From Cytobacillus horneckiae (GTDB lineage: Bacteria; Bacillota; Bacilli; Bacillales; Cytobacillaceae), in assembly GCF_002835735.1 (NCBI RefSeq), contig NZ_PISD01000007.1, forward strand, positions 1 to 64,000: 64,000 nucleotides of DNA, written 5' to 3'. This document shows, piece after piece, positions 47,288 to 57,935 of this stretch; the stretch's first letter is position 1; each line of letters opens with the position of its first letter. The notes under the pieces were generated by a model. The model was not told the origin of the DNA and did not search any database. It worked only from the letters and a program-made list of their open reading frames with translations. Made by a program: the position numbers and the translations under genes.

Positions 47288-48564
47288 TATTCCTCCCCCT
47301 TTCCATGCAAAAAGTAAACAGTATCTAGTTCGGTTTTCTTAGCTGCTGATACAATTTCCTCTTTCGTAACATTATCCATTCCAGTAAGCCATTCCTGAAG
47401 ATCGACTTGCTTTTCGGCCACGATGTTATGATAAAGTACTTCTACGACTCCTCTTGCAGTGTCCATCGTTTCAAGCAGCTGGTTTTTTATCACTGCTTTT
47501 GTTTGCTCAATTTCCTTCTCAGAAAAATCTCCGTTTTTCATTGCTTCTAACTGTTCTCCAATAATGGATGTTGCTTGGTCATAGCTATTGTTATCAATTC
47601 CTGACATGACCATCATTAATCCTTTATGGCTTTCTAACCGGCTGGCGACATAATAGGCTAAGCTTGCCTTTTCCCGCACATTGAGAAATAGCTTCGAATG
47701 AGAGAAGCCGCCAAAAATCCCATTAAATACTTGCAATGCAAAATACTCAGCATCGCCATAAACTAGATTTGTGCGATAACCGATATTTAGCTTCCCTTGC
47801 TTGACATCCTGTTCTTCCTTTACTTGATGCACAGCTGCTTTTCTAATCGCTGCCCTTTGCTCTGCCTTTTTCGGTTCTCTTACCGCAAACGGCAATAATT
47901 CTGATGCGTACCCTTCCACTTCAGCAATATCTATATCCCCGATGACATATAAATCTAATTCATCCTCAGCAAGTGCTTGCTGATAATAACGATAAAGCGT
48001 TTCTTCGGTAATGTCATCGACTGCCTGACTTTCACCGTGAACATGTAGGGCGTAAGGTTCTTCTTTGCACATTTCTTGAATTAGGCGATAATTCGCATAT
48101 CTCATTTTATCATCATTTACGGACTGGATCCTTTGCTTTAATGTTCTTTTTTCTTTCGCAACTGTAGCTCGATCAAATGCACTATTGTCAACATTAGGCT
48201 TTAATATGATGTCTGATAGCAGCTGAAATGCTTTCTTTAACAAAGGAGTTTGATCAGACAGGAACTTTTCATTTGCGATATCTATTGATATTGAAATAAT
48301 ATGATATTCACCTTTTTTTGCTAAATCAACATATAATGATGCGCCATACAATTCATCTAAATAAGCTCTTAATTTCGCTGTCGTCGGAAAGGCTTCACTA
48401 TTGCTTTCCAATACATGCGGCAATAAAGACCTGATTGTGACGGTTTCCTTTTGCAATGGTGCTTTCATCTTCCAAACAAGCGTATTCGTCTTAAATTTAT
48501 CTGTTTTAATCGTATGCAGCTTCAAACCTTTTATCGGCTTGACCGTTTCTTCAAGTACATTCAT
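47287..48564 (-). CDS. ymfF: YmfF, M16-family peptidase homologue lacking the zinc motif
   Basis: 425 residues, M16 fold (SLLPHVLESNSEAFPTTAKLR...). The usual HxxEH is replaced by HVLES, so it should be non-catalytic. It shares the C-terminal domain (GGFSHSKLFLNVREKASLAYYVASR) that carries the R/Y pair. Translated just ahead of ymfH. Confidence 0.92.
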   Translation of the reverse strand: MNVLEETVKPIKGLKLHTIKTDKFKTNTLVWKMKAPLQKETVTIRSLLPHVLESNSEAFPTTAKLRAYLDELYGASLYVDLAKKGEYHIISISIDIANEKFLSDQTPLLKKAFQLLSDIILKPNVDNSAFDRATVAKEKRTLKQRIQSVNDDKMRYANYRLIQEMCKEEPYALHVHGESQAVDDITEETLYRYYQQALAEDELDLYVIGDIDIAEVEGYASELLPFAVREPKKAEQRAAIRKAAVHQVKEEQDVKQGKLNIGYRTNLVYGDAEYFALQVFNGIFGGFSHSKLFLNVREKASLAYYVASRLESHKGLMMVMSGIDNNSYDQATSIIGEQLEAMKNGDFSEKEIEQTKAVIKNQLLETMDTARGVVEVLYHNIVAEKQVDLQEWLTGMDNVTKEEIVSAAKKTELDTVYFLHGKGEE

Positions 48565-48690
48565 AAAATACCTCCTTTATATTTTTCACTAGCATGAGTA
48601 AATAACCTATACATGCTGCCTCCACTTACTTTGCCTAATTAATAGTATATGTATGATTAACTGCTGTTATTTTCTATCCTTGCCCAGAGC

Positions 48691-48785
48691 TTGTCACATA
48701 AAGTTATAAGGTGCTGCTCAAACAGATAGAATATGGCGTTGCCTTTAGGCTTGGTGGTAGCATCTTCACATATCTTTATGTTCTC
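48691..48785. ncRNA. Candidate structured RNA element
   Basis: An outer 8-bp stem ACATAAAG (48696-48703)/CTTTATGT (48774-48781) encloses a second pairing GGTGCT (48710-48715)/AGCATC (48759-48764) and a GCC-TTTA-GGC hairpin (48741-48750). The strand is not determined. It may be a small RNA or a decayed repeat. Confidence 0.25.
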
Positions 48786-48883
48786 CTTTATCTTCCATCA
48801 TATGCTATATGAATGCAAGCTTTCAAGGAATGCGTTGTAAGGTAATAAGAAATACATTCCCGATAATATGCTAATTAAATTTA

Positions 48884-48923
48884 ATAAAAAAAGCTTCAAA
48901 AAGACAACTGTCTTTCTGAAGCT
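48884..48923 (-). terminator. Terminator of the nucleoside transporter operon
   Basis: AGCTTCAAAAAGACA/TGTCTTTCTGAAGCT stem (one mismatch) with TTTTTTT on the minus strand, just after the permease gene. Confidence 0.88.
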
Positions 48924-48930
48924 CTATAAA

Positions 48931-49890
48931 TTATCTGCTCCCTTTAATATAAGGCACACCAGAAGCTTTTGGCGCATCTGCACGGCCGATAAATCCGGTT
49001 AAAGCAATAATTGTTAATACATAAGGTGCAATTAATAAATACACATTCGGGATGTTTTCTAAAAACGGTAAGCTAGATCCAATGATACTTAAGCTTTGGG
49101 CAAAGCCGAAGAAAATTGCCGCCCCCATCGCTCCAAGCGGGTGCCATTTCCCGAAAATCATCGCGGCTAGTGCCATAAATCCTTGACCGCTGATGGTCGC
49201 ATGTCCAAAATCAGATGAAATGGCCTGAGCGTATACACCGCCGCCAATACCACCGAGCGCCCCAGAAATAAGGACCCCATAATAGCGCATTTTTGTGACA
49301 TTAATACCCATTGTATCTGCAGCCATAGGATGTTCCCCGACAGCGCGCAGTCTTAAGCCAAATTTTGTTTTATAAATAACATACCATGCAACTACAGCAA
49401 AAAAGATAGCTACAAAAGATGTGTAGTACGTATTTGAGAAAAATAATGGTCCAATAATCGGGATATCACTCAAAATCGGGATATCAATTTTGCTGAATCC
49501 TCTTTGAATAATATCTGTTTGCCCTTTTCCATATATATATTTCACAAGGAATAAGGCTACACCGGCAGCCAATAAGTTAATCGCTACACCAGAGACCGTT
49601 TGATTTGCTCTAAATGTAATCGAAGCAACTGCATGAATGAGTGAGAATAGTGCGCCAACAGCCATCGCAGCTAACAGTGAAACCCACGGCGTCCAGGCGC
49701 CGAATACATCTACAAAAGTTAGGTTAAAAACGATGGCAGTAAATGCGCCAATAACCATTAAACCTTCCAGCCCAATATTGACAACTCCTGATCTCTCAGA
49801 AAATGTACCGCCTAATGCGGTGAAAATAAGTGGTGCTGCCCATAACAATGTAGTTGGGATAATAATCATTAATATTTCCATGATGCCCAC
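48931..49890 (-). CDS. Nucleoside ABC transporter permease (YufQ/NupQ type)
   Basis: 319 residues, about eight membrane spans; FSERSGVVNIGLEGLMVIGAF and the EHPMAADTMGINVTKMRYYGVLISGALGG coupling segment are typical of the BPD_transp_2 family. GTG at 49890 immediately follows the previous stop. Last gene of the importer operon. Confidence 0.92.
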   Translation of the reverse strand: MGIMEILMIIIPTTLLWAAPLIFTALGGTFSERSGVVNIGLEGLMVIGAFTAIVFNLTFVDVFGAWTPWVSLLAAMAVGALFSLIHAVASITFRANQTVSGVAINLLAAGVALFLVKYIYGKGQTDIIQRGFSKIDIPILSDIPIIGPLFFSNTYYTSFVAIFFAVVAWYVIYKTKFGLRLRAVGEHPMAADTMGINVTKMRYYGVLISGALGGIGGGVYAQAISSDFGHATISGQGFMALAAMIFGKWHPLGAMGAAIFFGFAQSLSIIGSSLPFLENIPNVYLLIAPYVLTIIALTGFIGRADAPKASGVPYIKGSR

Positions 49891-50937
49891 TTATTTCTCC
49901 CCCTTTTTGCCAAATCTTTTTATAATAAGGCGAATCATATAGCTGGCAGCAACGAAGAAAACGATAAGTGCAATAATAATATCTACCAGTTCATTTGGGA
50001 CACCTGCTTGAAGCGGCATGTTCAGTGCGCCAACTTTTAAGCTTCCAAATAGAATGGCCGCAAGTACAATTCCAATTGGTGAATTGGCGCCTAATAAGGC
50101 AACCGCGATCCCGTCAAACCCAACACCAGTAAAGCCGCCTTTTACAGCAGCATATCCAAATGTGCCAAGCCCCTCCATTGCACCTGCTAAACCTGCAAAT
50201 GCACCGGAAATAACCATAGACAAAATAATATTCCGCTTTACATTCATTCCTGCATAGTCAGAAGCATGCTGATTAAAGCCAACTGCTTTTAATTCGAAAC
50301 CTCTAGTAGTTTTTTCTAAAATAAACCACATAATAATTACGCAAATAATTGCAATTAAAATACCCCAGTGCATGCGTGAATAATCTGTTAATGATTCAAA
50401 AAATGGCGATCTCAAACTTGCAGATTCTGCGATAGATTCAGTTCGGTCGCTTTTTTCTGATAGAACTGTACGAATAATATAGTTTGTTATGTGTAATGCC
50501 GTATAGTTCAGCATAATTGTTACAATTACTTCATGTACACGATATTTCGCTTTTAAAAATCCTGGAATAAACGCCCATAAAGCACCTGCTGCAGCTGCAG
50601 CCAGAACAGCGAGCGGCAAATGAATGATCTTAGGGAGCTCAAATGCTACACCTACCCAAACAGCAGCGAGCCAGCCAACGATGAGCTGTCCTTCAACACC
50701 AATATTAAATAATCCTGTTCTAAAAGCAAAAGCTACCGCAAGCCCTGCAAGAATATATGGTGTGATTTGCCTGATTGTTTCACCAAAAAAATATGAATCT
50801 CCAAAAGCTCCCTGCCAAAGAGCAATAAAACCTGCAACTGCATCATAACCAGTTATAATCATTATAATAGTTCCGACTAGTACACCTAATAAAACGGCAA
50901 TCACTGGAACCAATATATTTTGTAATCGGCTGGACAT
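49891..50937 (-). CDS. Nucleoside ABC transporter permease (YufP/NupP type)
   Basis: 348 residues, about nine membrane spans, with FRTGLFNIGVEGQLIVGWL and the GFNQHASDYAGMNVKRN coupling helix. Overlaps the ATPase stop by one base. Forms the membrane channel with the next permease. Confidence 0.92.
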   Translation of the reverse strand: MSSRLQNILVPVIAVLLGVLVGTIIMIITGYDAVAGFIALWQGAFGDSYFFGETIRQITPYILAGLAVAFAFRTGLFNIGVEGQLIVGWLAAVWVGVAFELPKIIHLPLAVLAAAAAGALWAFIPGFLKAKYRVHEVIVTIMLNYTALHITNYIIRTVLSEKSDRTESIAESASLRSPFFESLTDYSRMHWGILIAIICVIIMWFILEKTTRGFELKAVGFNQHASDYAGMNVKRNIILSMVISGAFAGLAGAMEGLGTFGYAAVKGGFTGVGFDGIAVALLGANSPIGIVLAAILFGSLKVGALNMPLQAGVPNELVDIIIALIVFFVAASYMIRLIIKRFGKKGEK

Positions 50938-52466
50938 TAGTTTACTCCCCCTGCCTTCTTCTCAGTCGAACCGGCCATTAACAAGCCTAATTCCTGCTCT
51001 GTTGTTTCTTTCGGATTAACGATTGCAATGATTTTCCCTTCATATATAACCGCTATTCTATCGCTTACATTCATTATTTCATCAAGCTCAAATGATAATA
51101 GTAGAACTGCTTTGCCTTGATCTCTTTGATCAATTAAACGTCTATGAATAAATTCTATCGCCCCGACATCAAGCCCTCGAGTAGGCTGGGCAGCAATAAG
51201 TAAATCAGGATTTCTGTCTACTTCACGACCAATGATCGCCTTTTGCTGATTTCCGCCGGAAAGAGAACGCGCTAAAGTAAACTCATCTGGTGTTCTGACA
51301 TCAAATTCATTTATTAAACTATTCGCTTTTACATAAATTTCCTTGTTGTTCATCACTCCGAATTTTGAATACGGCTTCTGATAATATGTTTGCAGAACAA
51401 TATTTTCGCCGATTGTAAAATCAAGAACTAAGCCATGTTTATGTCTATCCTGAGGTATATGGCCGACACCTGATTCAGTCACTTTTCTCGAAGGGAGATG
51501 ACTAATTTCCTTCCCATTTAATTTGATTGAACCGCTGTCTGTTTTTCTTAAACCTGTTATTGCTTCAATTAGTTCAGACTGACCGTTGCCGTCAACACCT
51601 GCTATGCCGACAATTTCACCCTGCCTAATTGTTAAATCAAGCTGGTTTACTGCTTGGATTCCTCTTGAATCCTTGACGGTTAATTGATTTATTTCGAGAA
51701 CATTTTCTTTTGGTTCCGCTTCAGATTTTTCTGTCTTAAATGTGATTTCACGACCTACCATGAGGCTGGCTAATTCATTGGGATTAGTATCTTTTACATC
51801 CACCGTGCCTATCCCTTCACCTTTGCGAATAACCGTCACTCTATCACACACTTCCATGATTTCCTTCAATTTATGTGTGATTAATATAATTGATTTTCCT
51901 TCTTTTATTAAGGTTTTCATAATTTGAATAAGTTCGTTAATTTCCTGCGGAGTCAAAACGGCAGTAGGTTCATCAAATATGAGTATTTCTGCTCCACGAT
52001 AAAGCGTTTTTAAAATTTCTACCCGCTGCTGCATACCTACTGAAATATCAGCGACTTTAGCTTGAGGATCAACAGCTAATCCATATCTTTGCGAAATCTC
52101 TCTTACTTCACTTTCCGCTTTTTTCATATCAATTTTTCCGCGTGAAGTGATTTCTTTTCCAAGAATAATATTCTCTGTTACTGTGAATTTATCAATAAGC
52201 ATGAAATGCTGATGCACCATACCTATTCCTAAATCATTTGCTATATTAGGATTAGTTATATTCACTTTCTTGCCGTTGACTTTAATCTCACCCTTTTCAG
52301 GCTGGTACAATCCAAAAAGAACATTCATTAACGTCGACTTGCCGGCACCATTCTCTCCTAATAATGCATGGATTTCCCCTTTTTTTAATTGGAGAGTAAT
52401 ATTATTGTTCGCAACAATACCTGGAAATTCTTTTCGAATATTCAACATCTCAATCACATAGTCCAC
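50937..52466 (-). CDS. Nucleoside ABC transporter ATPase (YufO/NupO type)
   Basis: 509 residues with two ABC domains: GENGAGKSTLMN, signature SVGMQQRVEI and DEPTAVL in the first; GVDGNGQSEL (degenerate P-loop), SGGNQQKAIIGRE and AAQPTRGLD in the second. Signature of sugar/nucleoside-type double ATPases. GTG at 52466 is chosen because GAGGAG lies 8 bp upstream. A terminator and palindrome separate it from the lipoprotein gene. Confidence 0.93.
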   Translation of the reverse strand: MDYVIEMLNIRKEFPGIVANNNITLQLKKGEIHALLGENGAGKSTLMNVLFGLYQPEKGEIKVNGKKVNITNPNIANDLGIGMVHQHFMLIDKFTVTENIILGKEITSRGKIDMKKAESEVREISQRYGLAVDPQAKVADISVGMQQRVEILKTLYRGAEILIFDEPTAVLTPQEINELIQIMKTLIKEGKSIILITHKLKEIMEVCDRVTVIRKGEGIGTVDVKDTNPNELASLMVGREITFKTEKSEAEPKENVLEINQLTVKDSRGIQAVNQLDLTIRQGEIVGIAGVDGNGQSELIEAITGLRKTDSGSIKLNGKEISHLPSRKVTESGVGHIPQDRHKHGLVLDFTIGENIVLQTYYQKPYSKFGVMNNKEIYVKANSLINEFDVRTPDEFTLARSLSGGNQQKAIIGREVDRNPDLLIAAQPTRGLDVGAIEFIHRRLIDQRDQGKAVLLLSFELDEIMNVSDRIAVIYEGKIIAIVNPKETTEQELGLLMAGSTEKKAGGVN

Positions 52467-52497
52467 ATTGTTCACTCCTCGCCAATTAGCTGTAGTT

Positions 52498-52512
52498 GGA
52501 GGTCAGACCTCC
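52498..52512. promoter_or_regulatory. Palindromic candidate operator before the ABC ATPase
   Basis: GGAGGTC-A-GACCTCC, a perfect 7-bp inverted repeat, 32 bp before the ATPase start. It shares TCAGACCTC with the palindrome before the GntR gene. Confidence 0.6.
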
Positions 52513-52614
52513 TATACTTAAATAAAAACTTGACTAAACGCCAAGCTTGTTTATTTTAAAAACTTAAGTGAAAAATATAATGGCTTATATTCTTCAATTA
52601 AGCTTTTATCCATA

Positions 52615-52656
52615 AAAAAGGAATAAGAGAGGAAAAGTAAATACTCTCTTATTCCA
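52615..52656 (-). terminator. Terminator after the lipoprotein gene
   Basis: GGAATAAGAGAG/CTCTCTTATTCC perfect 12-bp stem followed by six T residues on the minus strand, inside the transporter operon. Confidence 0.9.
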
Positions 52657-52665
52657 TTGTCAATG

Positions 52666-53775
52666 TTACTCAGCTTTAAATGTTTTTAATTCCTCTGTTG
52701 TTTCTGGAATTGTAAGATCACCATTTTTGATTTTATCCGTCCAGTCAGCTACAGCAGATTCGATGTCAGCTTTATTTTCAAGCTCTTCATTTAGCGGAGC
52801 AAGACCTACGCCATCTTCAGCAAGACCGTAAACAATTGTTTCTCCGCCAGGGAAGTTTCCATCCTTTGCTTTTGTTGACAGGTCAATAACCGCATTGTCA
52901 ACACGCTTCATTGCAGATGTCATAATGACGTTATGATCTGTTCCATCAATATTTACTATGCCTTCTGCCGTTTGATCAGAGTCAACGCCAATCGCCCATA
53001 GCTCTCTAGATGGGTCTTTTTTCTTTAGATCACGTGCTTCTTTAAATAAACCATTACCAGTTCCGCCAGCAGCATGGAAAATCACATCAATGCCAGAAGA
53101 ATACATTTTAGATGCAATTGATTGTCCTAGCTCGGCTTTATCAAATGCACCTGAATAATTGCTTTCAACTTTAATATCAGGATTCACTGCTTGTACACCC
53201 GCTAAGAAACCAGCTTCAAAACGTTCAATTACAGGAATTTCCATACCACCGATAAAACCGATTTTATCAGTTTTAGTTGCTTGTGCCGCTGCAACACCTG
53301 CTAGGAAAGCCGCTTCTTGTTCTTTAAAGAGAATGCTTGCTACGTTGTCTTCTTCAACCACGCCATCAATAATGGCAAATTGGTTTTCTTTTTGCTGAGC
53401 AGCAATTTCACCAATTGCGCCTTCCATAAGGAATCCTACTCCAAACACCAAGTCAAAGTCCTGGCGAGCAAGGTTGTTTAAGTTTGTAGAATAGTCAGCG
53501 TCTGATTGAGATTGCAAGTAATCATAGCCGCCTTTTCCTTTTTCAAGTCCATTTTCTTTACCAAATGCTTCGATGCCTTCCCAAGCAGATTGGTTGAATG
53601 ATTTATCATCTACTCCACCAACATCTGTTACCATTGCAACAGAAAATGGTTTTTCTTCTTTGTTTCCTTCTTTGTCTGAGCCCTGTCCTTCATCATTAGA
53701 TGTACCGCATGCACCTAAGATTGTCCCTGCAGCTAATGCTAATGAAAGTGCAAATCCAAATTTACGTTTTTTCAA
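52666..53775 (-). CDS. BMP-family nucleoside-binding lipoprotein (YufN/NupN type)
   Basis: 369 residues. Lipoprotein signal ends LGAC (Cys about 23). The BMP (basic membrane protein/PnrA-like) domain follows: [22 protein letters not shown] and [22 protein letters not shown]. Captures nucleosides outside the cell for the downstream transporter. TTG start after GGGGGT. Confidence 0.93.
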   Translation of the reverse strand: MKKRKFGFALSLALAAGTILGACGTSNDEGQGSDKEGNKEEKPFSVAMVTDVGGVDDKSFNQSAWEGIEAFGKENGLEKGKGGYDYLQSQSDADYSTNLNNLARQDFDLVFGVGFLMEGAIGEIAAQQKENQFAIIDGVVEEDNVASILFKEQEAAFLAGVAAAQATKTDKIGFIGGMEIPVIERFEAGFLAGVQAVNPDIKVESNYSGAFDKAELGQSIASKMYSSGIDVIFHAAGGTGNGLFKEARDLKKKDPSRELWAIGVDSDQTAEGIVNIDGTDHNVIMTSAMKRVDNAVIDLSTKAKDGNFPGGETIVYGLAEDGVGLAPLNEELENKADIESAVADWTDKIKNGDLTIPETTEELKTFKAE

Positions 53776-53837
53776 AATATTTACCCCCTAAAGGAATTTG
53801 TTTACATTAGTAGTATGACAAATGATTGACACGCTAA

Positions 53838-54566
53838 TCAAAAAATTCTTTTTCTAAGAACGTGGAAACTGAACTTATCAGCTCTGAAGTAATTGACAGA
53901 ATAGAGAATGGGTTCATCCGTTTCATTATAGTGCATTTGTTTTAAGACGAGTAAAGCCGTCTCTGGATCGCACTCTAAAATGGGTGACACTTTCTCATGG
54001 TAGCCTAATGGTTCTATTTGGGCGACTGCATATGTAATCTTTCGCCCTGTTCCTTCTTCAAGGTTATCGAAAATAGATTCCTTTTCCCATGAAATGGATT
54101 CGGGGATATGTTTGCCTAGTAGTTTATCCAAGCAATAAACAACTGGCTCCCCATTAGCAGTTCTGACCCTTTCAACTACCGCAATTTCTTCATCTAGTGT
54201 ACAAGAAAAACGACGGATATCATCCTCAGTTGGCCCCTGGGTTTCAGAGCTCAAAAAAATCGTCCCAGGTGTCATCCCGGCTTGCATAATCATATTGGTC
54301 ACGCTGTTTAATTGTTCAATACCAGAAGTGAACAGCGGCTTGGCATTGACAAATGTCCCTACTCCGTGGCGTCGAATAATAATATTCTCTTCTTCCAGAA
54401 TACGAAGCGCTTCGCGCAATGTTGCTCTGCTAACCCCAAGCTGTTTGGCAAGATCAAATTCTGAAGGCAGTTTTTCTTTCTCTTTATAAACCCCAGCTTC
54501 AATGTCTTGCTTTAAACGATCAATGACCTGTAAATACAAATGCCGATTATCTGACTTAATTGACAT
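53838..54566 (-). CDS. ymfC: GntR-family (HutC/UbiC type) regulator, YmfC-like
   Basis: 242 residues. An N-terminal winged helix ([47 protein letters not shown]) and a UTRA ligand domain (about 90-235). ATG at 54566 has GGAGG 9 bp upstream; a longer frame starts across the palindrome and is not used. It lies 62 bp before the importer genes and probably controls them and itself. Confidence 0.88.
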   Translation of the reverse strand: MSIKSDNRHLYLQVIDRLKQDIEAGVYKEKEKLPSEFDLAKQLGVSRATLREALRILEEENIIIRRHGVGTFVNAKPLFTSGIEQLNSVTNMIMQAGMTPGTIFLSSETQGPTEDDIRRFSCTLDEEIAVVERVRTANGEPVVYCLDKLLGKHIPESISWEKESIFDNLEEGTGRKITYAVAQIEPLGYHEKVSPILECDPETALLVLKQMHYNETDEPILYSVNYFRADKFSFHVLRKRIF

Positions 54567-54598
54567 GCTGTTTATCCTCCAACTTTTGTTTCTCAAGA

Positions 54599-54614
54599 CA
54601 TCAGACCTCTGATG
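54599..54614. promoter_or_regulatory. Palindromic candidate operator before the GntR gene
   Basis: CATCAGA-CC-TCTGATG, perfect 7-bp inverted repeat, 33 bp before the regulator start and just downstream of a TATAGT -10-like box. Shares TCAGACCTC with the 52498 site. Confidence 0.65.
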
Positions 54615-54623
54615 TTCAATCAT

Positions 54624-55103
54624 TCCTACTAATCGAAAATACTATAACACTTTTCTCCTAATAAAGGAATACATTTTCTGAAAAATGTCGAAAAAACATA
54701 GGTTATTGTGCTGATTTTTACTCAATTTGACCATTATTTAGCAATTATTATTGAAAGCGGATACAATTGTATAACACAATTTGACAAAGTAGAACTGTAC
54801 TTTGAATATTCTATTAATGCAGGTATCCTCGAAAGAGCATTGAAAATGTGTGCCTTCACAGAGATATATGCAGTTTATCTACCTGAAGACTCTGAAATTG
54901 GGCGACTTCACAGAGATATACACGGTTTATCTTCGTATAACGTATTCACAAAAATAATAGCCATAGGATCCACTAAAATATATAACCATTTGAAAACAAA
55001 AAAAGAGGCATCCTAAGTCATAGACTTTTTTAAGATGCCTCTTTATTAATTACCCTTTAAAAAGAGTTTTCATGACTCTTTTCAACACTTGTATAAACAA
55101 TTA
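54624..55103. other. Intergenic between spoIIIE and the GntR gene, with a 52-bp-spaced repeat
   Basis: About 480 bp. A 26-bp segment CTTCACAGAGATATA... recurs at 54854-54879 and 54906-54931 with four differences. A related TTCACGGAGATAAA segment lies right of yidC2 near 14696. A 102-codon frame runs through the repeats and is not accepted as a gene. Confidence 0.45.
54998..55046. terminator. spoIIIE-side bidirectional terminator
   Basis: AAAGAGGCATC/GATGCCTCTTT 11-bp stem flanked by A and T runs. Confidence 0.8.
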
Positions 55104-57443
55104 TTAGGAAGTGGCTTCGTCTGAAGGCTTGCCAACAAGGACAGTTCTCGGCTTGCTACCTTCATAAGGGCCGACGATACCTCTTGCTTCCATTTCATCT
55201 ATCAGCCTTGCTGCTCTTGTATATCCGATGCGAAATCTTCTTTGCAGCATGGATACTGATGCGGTTTGCATTTCAAGGATTAGCTCAACTGCTTCATCAT
55301 ATAAGTTATCATCCACATTCCCTGTTGCTTCAGGGACGTCATCTGGAATCATTTCCTCCTGATATTGTGCTTTTTGCTGACCAATCACAAAGTCAACTAC
55401 TTCCTCGACTTCTTCATCCGATAAAAATGCGCCCTGCACCCTGATCGGTTTAGATGCGCCAACTGGCATAAACAGCATGTCGCCGCGTCCAAGTAGTTTT
55501 TCGGCTCCACCCATATCTAGTATTGTGCGGGAGTCTGTCATAGACGATACGGCAAATGCAATTCTTGACGGAATATTTGCCTTGATGACACCAGTAATAA
55601 CATCTACTGACGGACGCTGGGTAGCTATAATTAAATGAATGCCTGCAGCCCTAGCCATTTGCGCGAGCCTTGTAATGGCATCCTCTACATCAGATGAGGC
55701 AACCATCATTAAATCTGCAAGCTCATCTACAATGACAACGATATAAGGTAAAAGCGGCTGCTGTGCTTCTTCCATTGCATTATGGCGTTTAATATATTCA
55801 TTGTATCCTTCAATATTTCTTGTTCCTGTATGGGAGAATAGTTCATAGCGCCTCTCCATTTCGCTTACTACTTTTTTCAATGCTTGCGATGCTTTTTTTG
55901 CATTTGTTACAACTGGAGCAAGCAAATGCGGCACCCCATTATAAACATTCAATTCGACCATTTTTGGATCAATCATCATTAGCTTTACTTCATGCGGTTT
56001 TGCACGCATTAAAATACTTGTGATAATGCCGTTTATACATACACTTTTACCGCTTCCTGTGGCTCCGGCAACAAGTAAATGCGGCATTTTATTCAATTCT
56101 GCCATCACAGCTTCACCAGTAATGTCTCTGCCAAGTCCGATTAAAAGCTTGGAATCGGATCTCTCATTTGTTTTGTTCTCGATAACTTCCCTTAATGAGA
56201 CCATGGCAACTTCAGAGTTTGGCACCTCAATACCAATCGCTGATTTACCTGGAATCGGCGCTTCAATTCGAATGTCTTTTGCTGCAAGAGCGAGTGCTAA
56301 GTCATCACTTAAGCTTACAATCTTGCTTACCTTTACACCGATGTCTGGGTGAACTTCATATTTTGTCACGGCTGGTCCAAGGTGCACTTGTGTTACTCTT
56401 GCTTTTACGCCAAAGCTTTGGAAGGTTCGCTCTAGCTTCGCAGCATTGTCATGAATAAGTTTGTATTCGCCGCTTTGATCAGTCTGATTAGGAAACTTTA
56501 ATAGCTTCATTGGCGGCAGTTTATAATCCTTATTTTCAACTTCTGTGAAGGTGATTGGCGGCACGCTTTCATCCGGTTCCTTTCCAGTTGTTTGCTCACC
56601 TTGCGGCTGACGATTTTCAGCTATATCCTGATCTTCATCTCGATAGGCTTTTTGCGCAAAACTTGAAATAATCGGTTCAGGCGTGTTTTCTTCTTCAATT
56701 GAATCAGAAGCTGAATTAATTTTAATCTCTGGCTGTGTATCTTCCTGCTTAGTCTCTTTTTTCGCTCTTGAAGATTTTTTTCTGCCTTTGTTCTGCTTAT
56801 ATTCACTCATCCATTCTTTCACATCGTTAATAAACGCAGACCATTGAGATTTTATAAACTCCCATATTGCAAGAAAGACTTTGCCAAAAGCTTGGCCGAA
56901 GGTTTTTCCGGTCAGAAGAATAAATCCTATCACTATAAGGAGGAAGGCAATAATCTTTGATCCGGTTTCATCAAATAAGAAATAAAACAGAGCAAACATC
57001 ACTGCACCGAACATTCCTCCGCCAAGGTCAGTGGTACTCGTTTCTCCGCTTACTTCCATCCAATAAAGCTGCCATGTATTTCCGATTACACTCGGATTGG
57101 AAAATGTCCCTCCGTTTGAGAGGAGCTGAAATAAAGTTACATGACTGAGCAGCAGAAAGGAGCTTATTATAAAATACAGTCCAATCAATTTCGTATGAAA
57201 TAGATCTGGCTGCTGCCGCTTCCACATAATGTAGCCCGCATATATTGCCAGGCCTATCAGGCAGAGCATATACCATTCACCCATAAAAAACCGGAAAAAT
57301 AATACGGTCGCTTCTCCGACAGCACCTAAGCGCGCGATGGAAATAACCGCTAAGGCAATCAACGCGAGTGCAAAAAGCTCATATTTTAATGTTTTCTTTA
57401 AATGTTCCTTTTTTCTCGTCTTTCTTTTCTTTTTTTTAGCCAT
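55104..57443 (-). CDS. spoIIIE: DNA translocase SpoIIIE/FtsK
   Basis: 779 residues (B. subtilis SpoIIIE 787). Four N-terminal membrane spans (about 20-180), an acidic/Gln-rich linker, then the motor: Walker [11 protein letters not shown], Walker [14 protein letters not shown], and a C-terminal gamma domain ([22 protein letters not shown]) that reads orienting sequences. Pumps chromosome into the forespore and clears septa. The [13 protein letters not shown] start has an A-rich run that stays in frame. Confidence 0.96.
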   Translation of the reverse strand: MAKKKKRKTRKKEHLKKTLKYELFALALIALAVISIARLGAVGEATVLFFRFFMGEWYMLCLIGLAIYAGYIMWKRQQPDLFHTKLIGLYFIISSFLLLSHVTLFQLLSNGGTFSNPSVIGNTWQLYWMEVSGETSTTDLGGGMFGAVMFALFYFLFDETGSKIIAFLLIVIGFILLTGKTFGQAFGKVFLAIWEFIKSQWSAFINDVKEWMSEYKQNKGRKKSSRAKKETKQEDTQPEIKINSASDSIEEENTPEPIISSFAQKAYRDEDQDIAENRQPQGEQTTGKEPDESVPPITFTEVENKDYKLPPMKLLKFPNQTDQSGEYKLIHDNAAKLERTFQSFGVKARVTQVHLGPAVTKYEVHPDIGVKVSKIVSLSDDLALALAAKDIRIEAPIPGKSAIGIEVPNSEVAMVSLREVIENKTNERSDSKLLIGLGRDITGEAVMAELNKMPHLLVAGATGSGKSVCINGIITSILMRAKPHEVKLMMIDPKMVELNVYNGVPHLLAPVVTNAKKASQALKKVVSEMERRYELFSHTGTRNIEGYNEYIKRHNAMEEAQQPLLPYIVVIVDELADLMMVASSDVEDAITRLAQMARAAGIHLIIATQRPSVDVITGVIKANIPSRIAFAVSSMTDSRTILDMGGAEKLLGRGDMLFMPVGASKPIRVQGAFLSDEEVEEVVDFVIGQQKAQYQEEMIPDDVPEATGNVDDNLYDEAVELILEMQTASVSMLQRRFRIGYTRAARLIDEMEARGIVGPYEGSKPRTVLVGKPSDEATS

Positions 57444-57722
57444 CCTATCACCTATCTACTTTTCTAATAACAGCCTCATGCCAATAAAGTGAAGCCTACA
57501 TCAGTTGGTTTTTTTCTTCATCCCATAGAGCACGGGTGATTTAGTCTGAGTCCTGTTTATCGGGCTTTTACATGCAGTTATCCCCTAATCCTCTTTGATT
57601 TATTGATGTGAGGGTCATACTGCCCGTTAATTTGGGATAAAATTATGTATGAAAGAAGAGAGCAGCCGTCTTGGCTGCTCCAGTTTGTACTACCATTATA
57701 GCATATTAACACTCACTTACCG
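57444..57722. other. Intergenic left of ylzJ with decayed repeat
   Basis: About 280 bp. A decayed second copy of the CATCAG-type repeat spans roughly 57487-57645; a GAGCAGCC/GGCTGCTC hairpin (57658-57680) follows, probably ending the tepA-ylzJ transcript. No gene. Confidence 0.4.
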
Positions 57723-57935
57723 TTAAGATAAGGTAATTTTTGTTCCCGGACTATAAGTTTCGTTCATAAAGTCATTAGGGTTGCTGCTCATAACTTGCAA
57801 AATGATGCATTCTGCCCCACTGACTATTTCCACTAAGAGCGGTATACCATGATGATTGATAATCTTTTGTTTTTCATATTCCTGTGATTCAGACTGATAT
57901 ACTAAATCATACGGCATAGTTGTATATAAAATCAT
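57723..57935 (-). CDS. ylzJ: YlzJ-like protein
   Basis: 70-residue protein starting [14 protein letters not shown]. Conserved partner of tepA in Bacillus; overlaps its stop by four bases (ATGA), so translation is coupled. Function unknown. Confidence 0.88.
   Translation of the reverse strand: MILYTTMPYDLVYQSESQEYEKQKIINHHGIPLLVEIVSGAECIILQVMSSNPNDFMNETYSPGTKITLS

Larger units (their letters stand above)
48565..48930. other. Intergenic between nupQ-type permease and ymfF
   Basis: 366 bp. No gene. A structured segment at 48691-48785 and the transporter terminator at 48884-48923 are listed separately. Confidence 0.45.

Noticed and set aside
54708-55016. 102-codon plus-strand frame between the GntR gene and spoIIIE
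   Set aside because: It has no SD, runs through a direct repeat and ends inside a terminator hairpin; the protein has no recognisable pattern.
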